18,295 nucleotides of DNA from Deltaproteobacteria bacterium (GCA_019307805.1 JAFDIX010000078.1:1-18295); one strand, 5' to 3'. Positions 1 through 8,980 are shown, counted from the first letter of the stretch. The notes: generated by a model not told the origin, from the letters alone. Program-made: numbers and translations.

Positions 1-2
1 CC

Positions 3-3000
3 ATGTCTATGCAACAATCAAATCCTATACTTGCTTTCCTGTGGCGCCCTAATGAGATCAACCATTCCGTGGTTGAGGTTGCTCGTCAGACGTCGGCAGG
101 TGCCATATTCGACGTCAGCGAAGATCACACCGATGATACCGCAAAGGCCCTCAAGGCTGCGGGGGCAAAAGATATAAAGATCTCAGCAGAATCTTTCATG
201 GACCCATCAATCGAGGGGTTTCTCCAGGAGTCCAATGTGGATACCCTTTGGGTGGAATACCATCCGGCCCTGGTAACCGACACTCCCGAGGCATTTCTGG
301 AGCGGTTGCGTGAGATGTCGGCACGGTTCAAATGTATCCCGATCAGCGGGGATCTGGACCTCTTCTCCCTTACCCTTCAATCGGAGTGGCATCCCCCAGC
401 CTTGGCCCTCAAGGGCGCCGAAGCAGCGGGCTTTGTGGGGACAGAAACAGTTGGCGTTCTTTACTCTACCCTGAGGGAAATGGCAAGCCATGGGGATCGG
501 AAGCCCGGGCTGATTATCTGGGGCGGCGTGGCCACGCCTCAGGCAGCTGCGGCTTTTCTGTGCAGCGGCGCAAAGGGTATCGTTTTCGAGAGTCTTCACT
601 GGCAAACAGATCTGGTATCTGCAAACCGGAACATAGGACAGCGCCTGTCCAGACTGTGCCCCGAGCACACGAACCTGGTGGGCCAGAACCTTGGGGTCTC
701 TTGCCGCTTTTTTGACAAAGGCAACTCGCTGGCGGTTAAAGAACTGAAGCAAGACGCGGTCGCTCTGTGCAAGGGCGAGGTCACGGAACATGATCGCCGC
801 GCTTTTGCCCGAAAGGTGAAAGAAGCAGTCATTCCGGCCTTGGAGAGTGACCTGAGCCGCCAAGATCTTGTTTTTCTGGGACCTGAAGCGGCCTTCGCCG
901 GAACATTCGCAGAACGGTTCGGTCCCTCTACCCATCAGGCCATAGAAGCCTTCATCAAGGAAGTAGCCGGTATTTGCCTGGAGGCCCCTGGTAAACTGGA
1001 TGGTTTTCTGGAGAATGCATTTGCCAGGTCGATGGGGACCAAATATCCCTTTATCCAGGGCGCCATGACCTGGATCAGCGATATACCGGAATTCGCCCAG
1101 GCGGTATCCGAGGCGGGAGGCCTTCCCACGATAGCCCTGGGACTGAAAAGTCGCGTGGAGTTGGAGCAGGACCTGGATCGTCTCGGGGAAGTCATGGGCA
1201 AAAGCCCTTTTGCGGTGAATTTTATCGCTCTCCCTGAAAATCCCCACCTCGAACAACAGCTCGCGTGGATAGAGGAAAACCGCCCGCCCTTTGCGGTCAT
1301 TGCGGCCGGGGAACCATCCTATGCAGCAGGACTCCAGGAGAAGGGAATCCAAACGATCTATGTTGCATCCAGCGGGGACTTGATCCGTATGGCCCTCGAG
1401 GCAGGCGTGCGTTTTATTGTTTTGGAGGGGAACGAGGCAGGCGGGCATGTAGGGGAGCACTCAACACTGATCCTGGCACAGATTGCTCTGGACCTCAGAC
1501 GGAGAGAGCCGGAGCTTTTCAGGGGTCGGCACCTGGTGCTGGCAGGGGGTATTTTCAACCGGGAGACTGCTTTTAGGGCGCTTATGTTAGGCGCCGATGC
1601 CCTGCAAATGGGTACGGCCTACCTGGCCACCCGGGAGATTGTCGCGACAGGTGCGTTGCGTCCTTTGTACCAACGCCTGATCGTTGATTCCCGTCCTGGT
1701 ATGACAGCGGTTTCCGGTGAGAGCATCGGTCTCAGGGTTCGATCTCTCAAGACCCCTAAAATGGAAGCCATCTGCGCCTTGGAGAGAGAGATGGCTTCGG
1801 GCCGGTATGATGAGGCGTCATTTCGGCACCGTATGGAAACCCTGAGTGCAAATAGTCTGCTTATCGCTGCCAGGGGTACCCGGCAACCCGATGGCCCCGT
1901 CATGGACGAAGAAACCTGTATTCGCGATGGTCAGTTCATGAGCGGTGCCATATCCGGCGCCGTCAATCGTGTACTCACAATCTCCGAATTTCATCGGGAC
2001 CTGGCTGAAGGGCCTTTGGAACTTTCTCTCCCCCAGTGGGACGAGCGTCCTGCCCCAGCGGCCGGACCCCGGGTAAGATCGAAAGAAGACGGCCTGCGGG
2101 TGGCCATCACCGGAATGGCACAGGTCAATTCTCTGGGCAACACCCCAAAGGAGATCTGGGACGCCTCATTGGCCATGAGGAGCGGAATCACCGAGGTGCC
2201 CCGTTCAAGGTGGGACCACGACCTGTACTATAATCCTGATCCACGGGCACGGGGCGGGACCTACTGCAAGGTGGGCGCCTTTCAGAATATCAATATCTCC
2301 CGTAAGGAATTGAGCATTGCGCCACAGGATTTCCATTCCATGGCCGATTCCACAAAATTGACCCTTTGGTTAGCCGAAGAGGTTATCAGGGAATCGGGCC
2401 TTCTGGACTCCGGAATTCCCAGGGAGCGCATCGGAGTGCTGGTTTCACAGAACTCGGGGGAGTCGGCTTACACGATCACAGACCTGGTCTTTGACGTGTA
2501 TTTCCACGAGATTATAGGGTCTATACAGGATCTCATTCCCATGACACCGGACCTGGAAGCAGCGCTCATGGAGAAGATCAAGTCGGGTCGTCTTACCGTT
2601 GACGACACCACACTACTCGGGCGGCTCAATTGCGCGGCAGGGGGTTTTGTCTGTAACAGGTACGGGTTTCAGGGCCCGAGTTACGCTGTCTCAGCTGCCT
2701 GCGCTTCAAGCCTGGTGGCTCTCTACAGTGCGACCCAGATGATCAGAAACGGCATTATAGATGCAGCCGTTGTGGGAGGTGGGGAGGAACAACTGCACCC
2801 TTCCCATTACATGGAATTCTCCGCACTCAAAGCCCTGGCAGGACTCTCAGGGTTTGAAGGGCCTGTTCAGGAGAGCAGCCGACCCTTTGACGCGACCCGT
2901 GACGGCATGGTCCTCGCAGAAGGAGGGGGCATGATCGTTGTCGAAGGGGAATCGGTGGCCAAAAAACGAGGTGCCCCCATTCACGCTTACATTACCGGAA

Positions 3001-6000
3001 TCGGCGCGAGTAACAGTGATCGCGGTATGGTGGAGCCTCTTGCCGAGACCCAGATAGTGGCCATTCGGGCCTCCTTCCAGGATGCGGATTACGGTCCTGA
3101 CCGTGTGGACCTGGTGGAATGCCATGCCACCAGTACTGTCCAAGGTGATATTGAGGAGGTCAAGGCACTTAAGACCCTTTTCCCATCCTCCAAGAGGACG
3201 ATGCTTACATCCTTCAAGTCCCAGATTGGCCACACCCTCGGCGCGTCCGGCCTCAACAGTCTCATCAGAGGCGTAAATGCCATGCAGGCGGGTATATTCC
3301 CACCCACACTGAACTACCGAAAACGTGATCCCCAAATAGATCTTCAGGGGGCGGGCTTCCATGTTCCCGTCCAACCGGCCGAGTGGCGGCAAACTCAGGA
3401 TCGGCCACGGCATCTGCAAGTCAACGCCTTCGGTTTCGGTGGGGCCAATTACGTTGTCCACCTGGAGGAGTGCCGCGACGTCTCCGGTAACATCATGATC
3501 TCCAAGCCCCTATCTGACATACCTGACAGTTTTACGCTCTCAGGCCGGGAAGGGCATGGATCGATCCAAGGCGTTTCATTTTTTGTCACCCATAGTGCCG
3601 GCCGACCCTACCGTTTAGGGGTCGTGGCCCCCAATGAGACAGAAGCCAGGGCTAAAGTTGAGGCCTTTGCACCCTCTGAACCGGGGGATGCCTTTTCGGA
3701 GAAGTCCCTCCGGACCATGGCCCGCCAGGGGATATTTGCGGCGCCGGCCGATGAACCGTCGAAATCCCTGGCCTTTGTATTTGCAGGCCAGGGCGCCCAG
3801 TACGCAGGCATGAGCAAAGAGCTTTACCAGACCTTTCCGGAGATTCGTACATGGATGGACAGGATTGCAGGGGTGGCCGATTTCGACCTGTTGGACCTCC
3901 TTTTCAATTCCAAAGAGGAAGACCTACAGAAGACACGATGGCAGCAACCGGCCCTCTACACCATGGAGTTTGCCATGGCGAAGCACCTGATTTCCATGGG
4001 GGCCAATCCGACGGCCATGGCCGGACACAGTCTGGGAGAACTCGTGGCCTTGAGTATTGCCGGGGTGTTTTCCTATGACGACGGTTTTCGGATTGTAAAT
4101 AAGCGGGCCCAATGCATGGATAAGGCAAGCGGGCTCCGGGGCGACCCGGGCATCATGATCGCCGTGGACGCACCCATGGAATATCTGGAAGAGAAGGTGG
4201 GCGGCTATGAAAACGTCTTTTTCACCAATTTTAATTCTCCCCACCAGGTGGTGATAGGGGGGGATACGGGGCCGACCTTATCGCTCATGGGGGATATCAA
4301 GAGTGAGGATTATAGAGCCACCCAGCTCAAGGTGAGCATGGCCTTTCACTCGCCCATCATGAAAGTGATCCATGAAGAGATGACCGCCTTTGTTTCAAAC
4401 ATTTCCTTTCACCCCCCCGAAGTTCCAGTGGTATCAAATACCACCATGGAACCCTTTCCCGACGATCCGAGCCAGATACGTCGAATTCTCATGGCACACC
4501 TTGAGTCACCGGTGCACTGGATGCAGAATGTCAAGACCCTATGGGATGATTTTGCCATTAGACTCTTTGTCGAGGTGGGCCCCAAAGACACGCTCTGTAA
4601 CCTTGTGGAAGAAACCCTGGAGCGGGCCCTGTGCGTCCCCACCTGCATGCCTGAGGGAGAGGCCCATGCCTACCGCGAGGGGGTGGCCCACCTCTATGCC
4701 TTAGGGTGTATTGATCAGGATGGAGTTCCCCTGTCGAAGGTGGCAGACCGACCTGACGCCCCACCCCCGTCCCCAGAGATCACGGCCCCATTCCCGTCAG
4801 AAGACCGGGTTGCCGCCATTGTGCAGCATGAGATAAACGCTTTTGTCCTGCAATCCTTCGGTAAAATTATCAAGCCGCAGATTATAGAGGCGGTCCAATG
4901 TGAATTGGACCCCAATTTTAAGCAAGAGGAGCTCGACCGAATCCTTGAGGCCTCAAGCTCGCCCTCACTTGCTCCTCCCCCCATTTCCGCACCCCCATCC
5001 GTACCCGAGGAAAAATTCCGGGTGAGAAGCGAGATTTCCATCCCAACGCCCAGCCGGGAGGTAGATAGCTCGCCCCTTCCTTCTGAGCCCGTTCTTCAAA
5101 AGGAAGTGGAAGGAGATGTGGATTACCTGGAAGATGTCATCCGGATCATCATGAGCGCGACCGGGTATGAACGGGACGAAATTGAGCCCGAGATGGACAT
5201 CCGGCGGGATCTCTCCATTCGTTCCAGTCGTCTTCCCGTGATCATGGACAAGATTGAACGACATTTTGGAATAACCGTCAACGTCGAGGATTTCGTGAAT
5301 GTGCGCACCGTGAGGGAAATAGCGGACTGCGTCCAGGACTTGGCGGGCCAAACCGGCAACGGAAGCCCGGTCGGAGAACCGATGGGTCCTACCCCCCTTA
5401 TCCCTCCCAAGGACACTGAAGGCAAATCTGACGCGGAAGCTGTTTCTCAAGGGGAATCGATCAAACGGTTGATCCTAGAAGAGACAGCCCTCCCCAGGGC
5501 TTCAATCAACCCACTCAAGCTCGAGCCCGATCAGGAGGTGGCAGTTCTCAGTACATGTCCCCGGTCTTCCCTTGCTGCCGACCTATCCCGTCTCCTGGAG
5601 GGCAGGTTTAGAGTCCGTCCGCTGCAACTGGACTGCCTGGGCCAGGGCGAAAACGGCGCGTTTGACCTGCGCACCTCCGAGGGCGCTCAGATCGCTGCAA
5701 AGAAGCTCCAGGCAGCCCGATCCCTGGCGGGTCTTGTCCTGGTCCTGGAGGGCGGATCAGAATCCGCTCAATTGGGAGAAGAGGATATACCGGACTTTCT
5801 TACCGGTTTCTTTACCTGTCTAAAGAGCCTCATGGGTTCACCAAACAAGGCCTTTTGCCTCATTCTGCATCGGGGAGTTGAGTCACACACGCCTGATGCG
5901 GTGACCGGAGAAGGTATTTTAGGCATGTTCCTGGCCGCGGCCCTGGAGTACCCCTCCATGCTGTTCCGAAGTGTGGCCCTAGATACCCAGACGGACCTCA

Positions 6001-7973
6001 AAAGCGCTATGGACCTCGCCCTGGACATCGGAAACCCGATTATTCAAATGATCTACCATGAGCAGAAGGCGTTCTCCATGAAGGCCTCGAATGAGCCGTT
6101 GTCTTTGACGAGGGAGCCGAAATTCGAACTGGAGGCTGGAGCTGTGATCGTGATTTCAGGCGGCGCCAAAGGCGTCACGTACCGCATCGCCCAGGCCCTG
6201 GCTCCCTTCAAGCCCCGGGTTGTGCTGCTGGGCCGTACCGAACTGGACCCTGCCGCGGCCTACGACACCCTGCGCAATACCGGCGGTTTCGTTAATAGAG
6301 CCGTGCACCGCCTTTTGAAAAAGAACGGGCTTGGCCCGAAGGGCGACAAATTGGAGAGTGAGGGGTCAAAGGCCCTGGCAGGCCTGGATATCGCCCGCAA
6401 CGTATCCCGGCTTTCCGTTCTGGGACTCAAGGCCTCATATCATTGCTGTGACGTAGCGGACCCCCGGAGTGTGACCCGGACGTTGGACCAGGTGGTAAAC
6501 CGTTACGGCAGAATAGACGGTATCATCCATGGGGCCGGTATCATCAGGGACAGCTTCATGGAGTTCATGACGCCTGAGGACTTCAGGAAAGTACTGGAGG
6601 TAAAGTTCACTGGCGCCGGGAACCTTTACCGGGCCTCGAGAGACCAGGGCTTGAGATTCTTCGCGGCGCTCTCTTCGATTGTGGCTATCCAGGGCAACGT
6701 CGGTCAAGCCAATTACTGTGCCGCAAACCGATCTCTTTCAGCCCTGTTGCGGTCATGGACGACTTCCCATGAGGGTCTGGTTACAAAGGCCCTGATGCTC
6801 CCCCCCATCGAGGGGACCGGCATGGCCGATGACCCGGAGGTCAAGGAGCTCATGGCGCTCAAGGGGCTGGAATCCGCCTTTGTTCACGCAGACGATCTGG
6901 CCCAGGTATTCTGCAAAGAACTGTTCCTAGGCCCACCTCAACAGTCCTGGGTGTTACTGGCCCGCACCTTTCCGGCGGTCAAGGGGACCCTGGTCAATTC
7001 CAATGAATCCTATAGGGATGAGGAGAGCCATGTTCTGGGCGGAGTCCGTTTTGAACGAAGGGACCTCCCCATGATAGAGGCCGTGGACAGATTGGACCTC
7101 AAGAATGGCGAGCTTGTTGCGAAACGGACTTTTTCCCAGGCCTCGGACCTCTGGCTTGAGGATCACAAGCCTTTCAAGCTCCTCAAGCATCCCCTGGTCT
7201 CAGGGATCATGGCCGTAGAAACCTTCCTGGAGGCGGCCCATTTGCTCTATCCACACTTGGGGGTGCTCGGTGTGAGGCGGTTGAAGTTCGAAGATATCCT
7301 GGAGTGTCCCCAGGGCATGGAACGGGAAGCCCGTATCATCTGCCGAAGACAGGAGGACAGGGGCCAAGAGTTCCTCTGTGATGTCCAACTCACCAGTGCT
7401 GATATATCCCCTTCGGGCCGAATCCTGGACAGGTGGTCCACGAACTACCAAGGACAGGTTATTCTGGGACCACGAACAACAGACCTGCCCCCTTGGCCGG
7501 AGTTTGCCGTAGGAACGGAGGACCTGGACACAATGCCCATGGAACCCCATGAAATCCAGGACAGCTACGAAAAGCTCACCGGACTCAGGGGACGATACCG
7601 TGTCCTTGAGAGGATCCACGGAACCGGGCCCGGGGTCGTGAAAGGTGACATGGTTTACCGGGAACAGGAAGATATAGCCGGTTTGGATCGGGTTCGTTAC
7701 CAGTACTCACCCTATCTCCTAGAAGCTTTGATGCACATTTTCTCATTCTACTTTGCCATCCGGCACGAGGAGGAATCCGGGAATCTGATCCCTGCCGGCA
7801 TGGAGGAAATGCGTTTTATCCGTTCCGCCAGGGATGGAGAGCGCTGCACGCTCGAGGCACGGCTCCGCTCCCATGACGATCAGGGCGTTACATGGGACGC
7901 TCGAGCTGTTGACGAGGGGGGCACCGCCATCATGCAGGTTCTTTCCATGCGCATGAACAGGTTCAGCCGGTAA
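3..7973 (+). CDS. Single-chain PKS / PUFA-synthase-like protein (NMO-NMO-KS-AT-ACP-KR-DH)
   Basis: A 2656-residue iterative-type I synthase expected to build a polyketide or fatty-acyl chain from malonyl units in the cytoplasm; the product is unknown. Domains seen: a degenerate nitronate-monooxygenase (NMO)-like barrel, about 7-320; a second NMO/PfaD-like enoyl-reductase-type barrel, about 345-660, with a GGHVG FMN/catalytic motif (His482); KS about 697-1155 with Cys900, His1041 and His1077; AT about 1253-1545 with GHSLGE (Ser1343) and MAFH (His1449), which resembles malonyl-type ATs; a proline-rich linker; ACP about 1705-1785 (probable Ser1741); a KR with the SGGAKG nucleotide motif near 2052 and catalytic Ser2225/Tyr2238; and a C-terminal DH-like double hot-dog from about 2370 with His2388. 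KR style and the NMO-type reductase resemble PfaA/PfaD PUFA synthases, but all are fused here. Only two bases precede ATG 3, so the true start could lie outside the window; ATG 9 is also in frame. Confidence 0.93.
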   Translation: MSMQQSNPILAFLWRPNEINHSVVEVARQTSAGAIFDVSEDHTDDTAKALKAAGAKDIKISAESFMDPSIEGFLQESNVDTLWVEYHPALVTDTPEAFLERLREMSARFKCIPISGDLDLFSLTLQSEWHPPALALKGAEAAGFVGTETVGVLYSTLREMASHGDRKPGLIIWGGVATPQAAAAFLCSGAKGIVFESLHWQTDLVSANRNIGQRLSRLCPEHTNLVGQNLGVSCRFFDKGNSLAVKELKQDAVALCKGEVTEHDRRAFARKVKEAVIPALESDLSRQDLVFLGPEAAFAGTFAERFGPSTHQAIEAFIKEVAGICLEAPGKLDGFLENAFARSMGTKYPFIQGAMTWISDIPEFAQAVSEAGGLPTIALGLKSRVELEQDLDRLGEVMGKSPFAVNFIALPENPHLEQQLAWIEENRPPFAVIAAGEPSYAAGLQEKGIQTIYVASSGDLIRMALEAGVRFIVLEGNEAGGHVGEHSTLILAQIALDLRRREPELFRGRHLVLAGGIFNRETAFRALMLGADALQMGTAYLATREIVATGALRPLYQRLIVDSRPGMTAVSGESIGLRVRSLKTPKMEAICALEREMASGRYDEASFRHRMETLSANSLLIAARGTRQPDGPVMDEETCIRDGQFMSGAISGAVNRVLTISEFHRDLAEGPLELSLPQWDERPAPAAGPRVRSKEDGLRVAITGMAQVNSLGNTPKEIWDASLAMRSGITEVPRSRWDHDLYYNPDPRARGGTYCKVGAFQNINISRKELSIAPQDFHSMADSTKLTLWLAEEVIRESGLLDSGIPRERIGVLVSQNSGESAYTITDLVFDVYFHEIIGSIQDLIPMTPDLEAALMEKIKSGRLTVDDTTLLGRLNCAAGGFVCNRYGFQGPSYAVSAACASSLVALYSATQMIRNGIIDAAVVGGGEEQLHPSHYMEFSALKALAGLSGFEGPVQESSRPFDATRDGMVLAEGGGMIVVEGESVAKKRGAPIHAYITGIGASNSDRGMVEPLAETQIVAIRASFQDADYGPDRVDLVECHATSTVQGDIEEVKALKTLFPSSKRTMLTSFKSQIGHTLGASGLNSLIRGVNAMQAGIFPPTLNYRKRDPQIDLQGAGFHVPVQPAEWRQTQDRPRHLQVNAFGFGGANYVVHLEECRDVSGNIMISKPLSDIPDSFTLSGREGHGSIQGVSFFVTHSAGRPYRLGVVAPNETEARAKVEAFAPSEPGDAFSEKSLRTMARQGIFAAPADEPSKSLAFVFAGQGAQYAGMSKELYQTFPEIRTWMDRIAGVADFDLLDLLFNSKEEDLQKTRWQQPALYTMEFAMAKHLISMGANPTAMAGHSLGELVALSIAGVFSYDDGFRIVNKRAQCMDKASGLRGDPGIMIAVDAPMEYLEEKVGGYENVFFTNFNSPHQVVIGGDTGPTLSLMGDIKSEDYRATQLKVSMAFHSPIMKVIHEEMTAFVSNISFHPPEVPVVSNTTMEPFPDDPSQIRRILMAHLESPVHWMQNVKTLWDDFAIRLFVEVGPKDTLCNLVEETLERALCVPTCMPEGEAHAYREGVAHLYALGCIDQDGVPLSKVADRPDAPPPSPEITAPFPSEDRVAAIVQHEINAFVLQSFGKIIKPQIIEAVQCELDPNFKQEELDRILEASSSPSLAPPPISAPPSVPEEKFRVRSEISIPTPSREVDSSPLPSEPVLQKEVEGDVDYLEDVIRIIMSATGYERDEIEPEMDIRRDLSIRSSRLPVIMDKIERHFGITVNVEDFVNVRTVREIADCVQDLAGQTGNGSPVGEPMGPTPLIPPKDTEGKSDAEAVSQGESIKRLILEETALPRASINPLKLEPDQEVAVLSTCPRSSLAADLSRLLEGRFRVRPLQLDCLGQGENGAFDLRTSEGAQIAAKKLQAARSLAGLVLVLEGGSESAQLGEEDIPDFLTGFFTCLKSLMGSPNKAFCLILHRGVESHTPDAVTGEGILGMFLAAALEYPSMLFRSVALDTQTDLKSAMDLALDIGNPIIQMIYHEQKAFSMKASNEPLSLTREPKFELEAGAVIVISGGAKGVTYRIAQALAPFKPRVVLLGRTELDPAAAYDTLRNTGGFVNRAVHRLLKKNGLGPKGDKLESEGSKALAGLDIARNVSRLSVLGLKASYHCCDVADPRSVTRTLDQVVNRYGRIDGIIHGAGIIRDSFMEFMTPEDFRKVLEVKFTGAGNLYRASRDQGLRFFAALSSIVAIQGNVGQANYCAANRSLSALLRSWTTSHEGLVTKALMLPPIEGTGMADDPEVKELMALKGLESAFVHADDLAQVFCKELFLGPPQQSWVLLARTFPAVKGTLVNSNESYRDEESHVLGGVRFERRDLPMIEAVDRLDLKNGELVAKRTFSQASDLWLEDHKPFKLLKHPLVSGIMAVETFLEAAHLLYPHLGVLGVRRLKFEDILECPQGMEREARIICRRQEDRGQEFLCDVQLTSADISPSGRILDRWSTNYQGQVILGPRTTDLPPWPEFAVGTEDLDTMPMEPHEIQDSYEKLTGLRGRYRVLERIHGTGPGVVKGDMVYREQEDIAGLDRVRYQYSPYLLEALMHIFSFYFAIRHEEESGNLIPAGMEEMRFIRSARDGERCTLEARLRSHDDQGVTWDARAVDEGGTAIMQVLSMRMNRFSR

Positions 7974-8650
7974 TGGGGTGCCAAACCATGAGATTGATAC
8001 GCCGGCCATCCCTATCCTACCCCAGGAACCAAAATCATATGGCGTACGGCAAGATACACACCCTGCCCGGTCCTGTCTTAGGGAATACCGTGGTATTTGC
8101 GTCCACTGAATCGAGGCGCGGGGCAAAGCACAGCCTGACCCTCAGGCTACTGCGGGCGCAGGCAAGGCTTGATTCCTGCAGGAACCCTTCCCCCCATGAA
8201 AAGGCTTTTACCCTTTACAAAGGTGCTCTTGGAAGACCATGCCTTCTTCTGGGGGACAAACAGGGGCCATCCTTGTCCTTTAGCCACGGTGAGGGAAGGC
8301 TCTGGGGCGCCATGTGCAGTGAGGGGAGTGTTGGTATCGACGTGGCCTACCCGGATGAGTTTGCCGGTGGCTATCCTTTTGGCCGAGCCTTCAGCCCGGA
8401 AGAACTGGATTGCGCCGGGGGCCTCTGCCATAACGATAGAGCCCTGGGAGCCGCCCTGATATGGTCCGTGAAGGAAGCGTCGGTCAAGGCAACCGGGGCC
8501 GGCTTCCACTTCTTAGATCCCCTTGATGTGCGAGTGGGGATTTCCCTATTCAGGGAACAGGGGATTCTCTTCGAAGTGTCCGCGGATCGGCCCATTTCCG
8601 CCTGGGCAAGAGCAGAGGGACATGGCTGGATTGCCGTTGCATGGACTTGA
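7973..8650 (+). CDS. Sfp-type 4'-phosphopantetheinyl transferase
   Basis: 225 residues. It transfers phosphopantetheine from CoA to the conserved serine of an acyl carrier protein. The signature is visible: GIDVAYPDEF (Mg-binding Asp of the GIDxE-like motif) near residue 122, and WSVKEASVKATG (the W-x-x-KEA motif) near residue 163, in the usual order and spacing, with a preceding SFSHGEG segment matching the family's conserved SHS region. The start ATG overlaps the synthase stop codon (TAATG), so the two genes are very likely translationally coupled and this enzyme probably activates the ACP of the upstream protein. An in-frame ATG six codons downstream and another at residue 23 are alternative starts. 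Length fits Sfp/EntD-type enzymes (about 220-240). I cannot say whether it also serves other carrier proteins. Confidence 0.9.
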   Translation: MGCQTMRLIRRPSLSYPRNQNHMAYGKIHTLPGPVLGNTVVFASTESRRGAKHSLTLRLLRAQARLDSCRNPSPHEKAFTLYKGALGRPCLLLGDKQGPSLSFSHGEGRLWGAMCSEGSVGIDVAYPDEFAGGYPFGRAFSPEELDCAGGLCHNDRALGAALIWSVKEASVKATGAGFHFLDPLDVRVGISLFREQGILFEVSADRPISAWARAEGHGWIAVAWT

Positions 8651-8828
8651 GGGAGGCTGGGAAGACCGCTGGAAAGATCTCCTTTTCTCCAACTATTACT
8701 AGATTTTAAATTTTTCTCTTGATTTATTTTATTGTCTATCATAGATAATCACCAAAAGTGGTGGTGACGTGGTGATGACCCCTAAAATTAATATATTGAT
8801 TTAATTAGGAATAATATATAATGTCAAA
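8651..8828. other. AT-rich intergenic region with short repeats
   Basis: No gene is visible between the transferase and the tRNA remnant. Composition changes sharply to AT-rich. It holds an 11-bp palindrome TCTATCATAGA (8735-8745), an 8-bp tandem near-repeat GTGGTGAC/GTGGTGAT (8761-8776), and ATCACC (8748-8753) inverted relative to GGTGAT (8771-8776). No convincing terminator follows the transferase. Confidence 0.6.
8796..8822 (+). promoter_or_regulatory. Candidate sigma-70 promoter for tRNA-Cys
   Basis: TTGATT (8796-8801) and a perfect TATAAT (8817-8822) are separated by 15 nt, which is shorter than ideal. Transcription would start close to the tRNA-Gly remnant and read into tRNA-Cys, 38 nt after the -10 box. 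If the remnant is an integration scar, this promoter may be supplied by the incoming DNA. Confidence 0.4.
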
Positions 8829-8853
8829 GGTTCAAATCCCGTTTCCCGCTCCA
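8829..8853 (+). repeat. 3' fragment of a tRNA-Gly gene (putative att site)
   Basis: The 25 nt match the 3' end of a bacterial tRNA: T-loop TTCAAAT (8831-8837), 3' T-stem strand CCCGT, 3' acceptor strand TTCCCGC, discriminator T and encoded CCA (8851-8853). The implied acceptor pairing GCGGGAA/TTCCCGC is typical of tRNA-Gly. Nothing upstream can form the anticodon or D arm, and the 5' T-stem strand matches only at its last two bases. It is therefore a truncated copy, not a functional tRNA. It lies 6 nt before an intact tRNA-Cys, as in a tRNA cluster cut by integration. Confidence 0.75.
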
Positions 8854-8859
8854 ATTTTT

Positions 8860-8934
8860 GGCGGCATAGCCAAGTGGTAAGGCAGCGGCCTGCAAAGCCG
8901 TTATTCACCAGTTCGAATCTGGTTGCCGCCTCCA
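8860..8934 (+). tRNA. tRNA-Cys (anticodon GCA)
   Basis: A full cloverleaf can be folded: acceptor GGCGGCA (8860-8866) pairs with TGCCGCC (8924-8930), then discriminator T and encoded CCA (8932-8934). The anticodon stem GCGGC/GCCGT closes the loop CTGCAAA with anticodon GCA at 8892-8894. The T-loop is TTCGAAT. The CCA tail is genomically encoded, as in the neighbouring tRNA fragment. Confidence 0.97.
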
Positions 8935-8944
8935 TAATAAAATC

Positions 8945-8980
8945 AAGGGCTTAGGTTGAATATCTAAGTCCTTTTTTCTT
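8945..8980 (+). terminator. Rho-independent terminator after tRNA-Cys
   Basis: A 10-bp stem, AAGGGCTTAG (8945-8954) with CTAAGTCCTT (8964-8973) including one G-T pair, encloses a 9-nt loop and runs into a T-rich tail (8972-8980). It sits 10 nt after the tRNA-Cys CCA and should end that transcript. Confidence 0.85.

Noticed and set aside
207..1460. 417-residue open frame on the minus strand
   Set aside because: Lies opposite conserved NMO-domain coding sequence, has low-complexity shadow composition, no family motif and no ribosome binding site.
2847..3461. 204-residue minus-strand frame
   Set aside because: Opposite the conserved KS catalytic region; a shadow of high-GC coding sequence.
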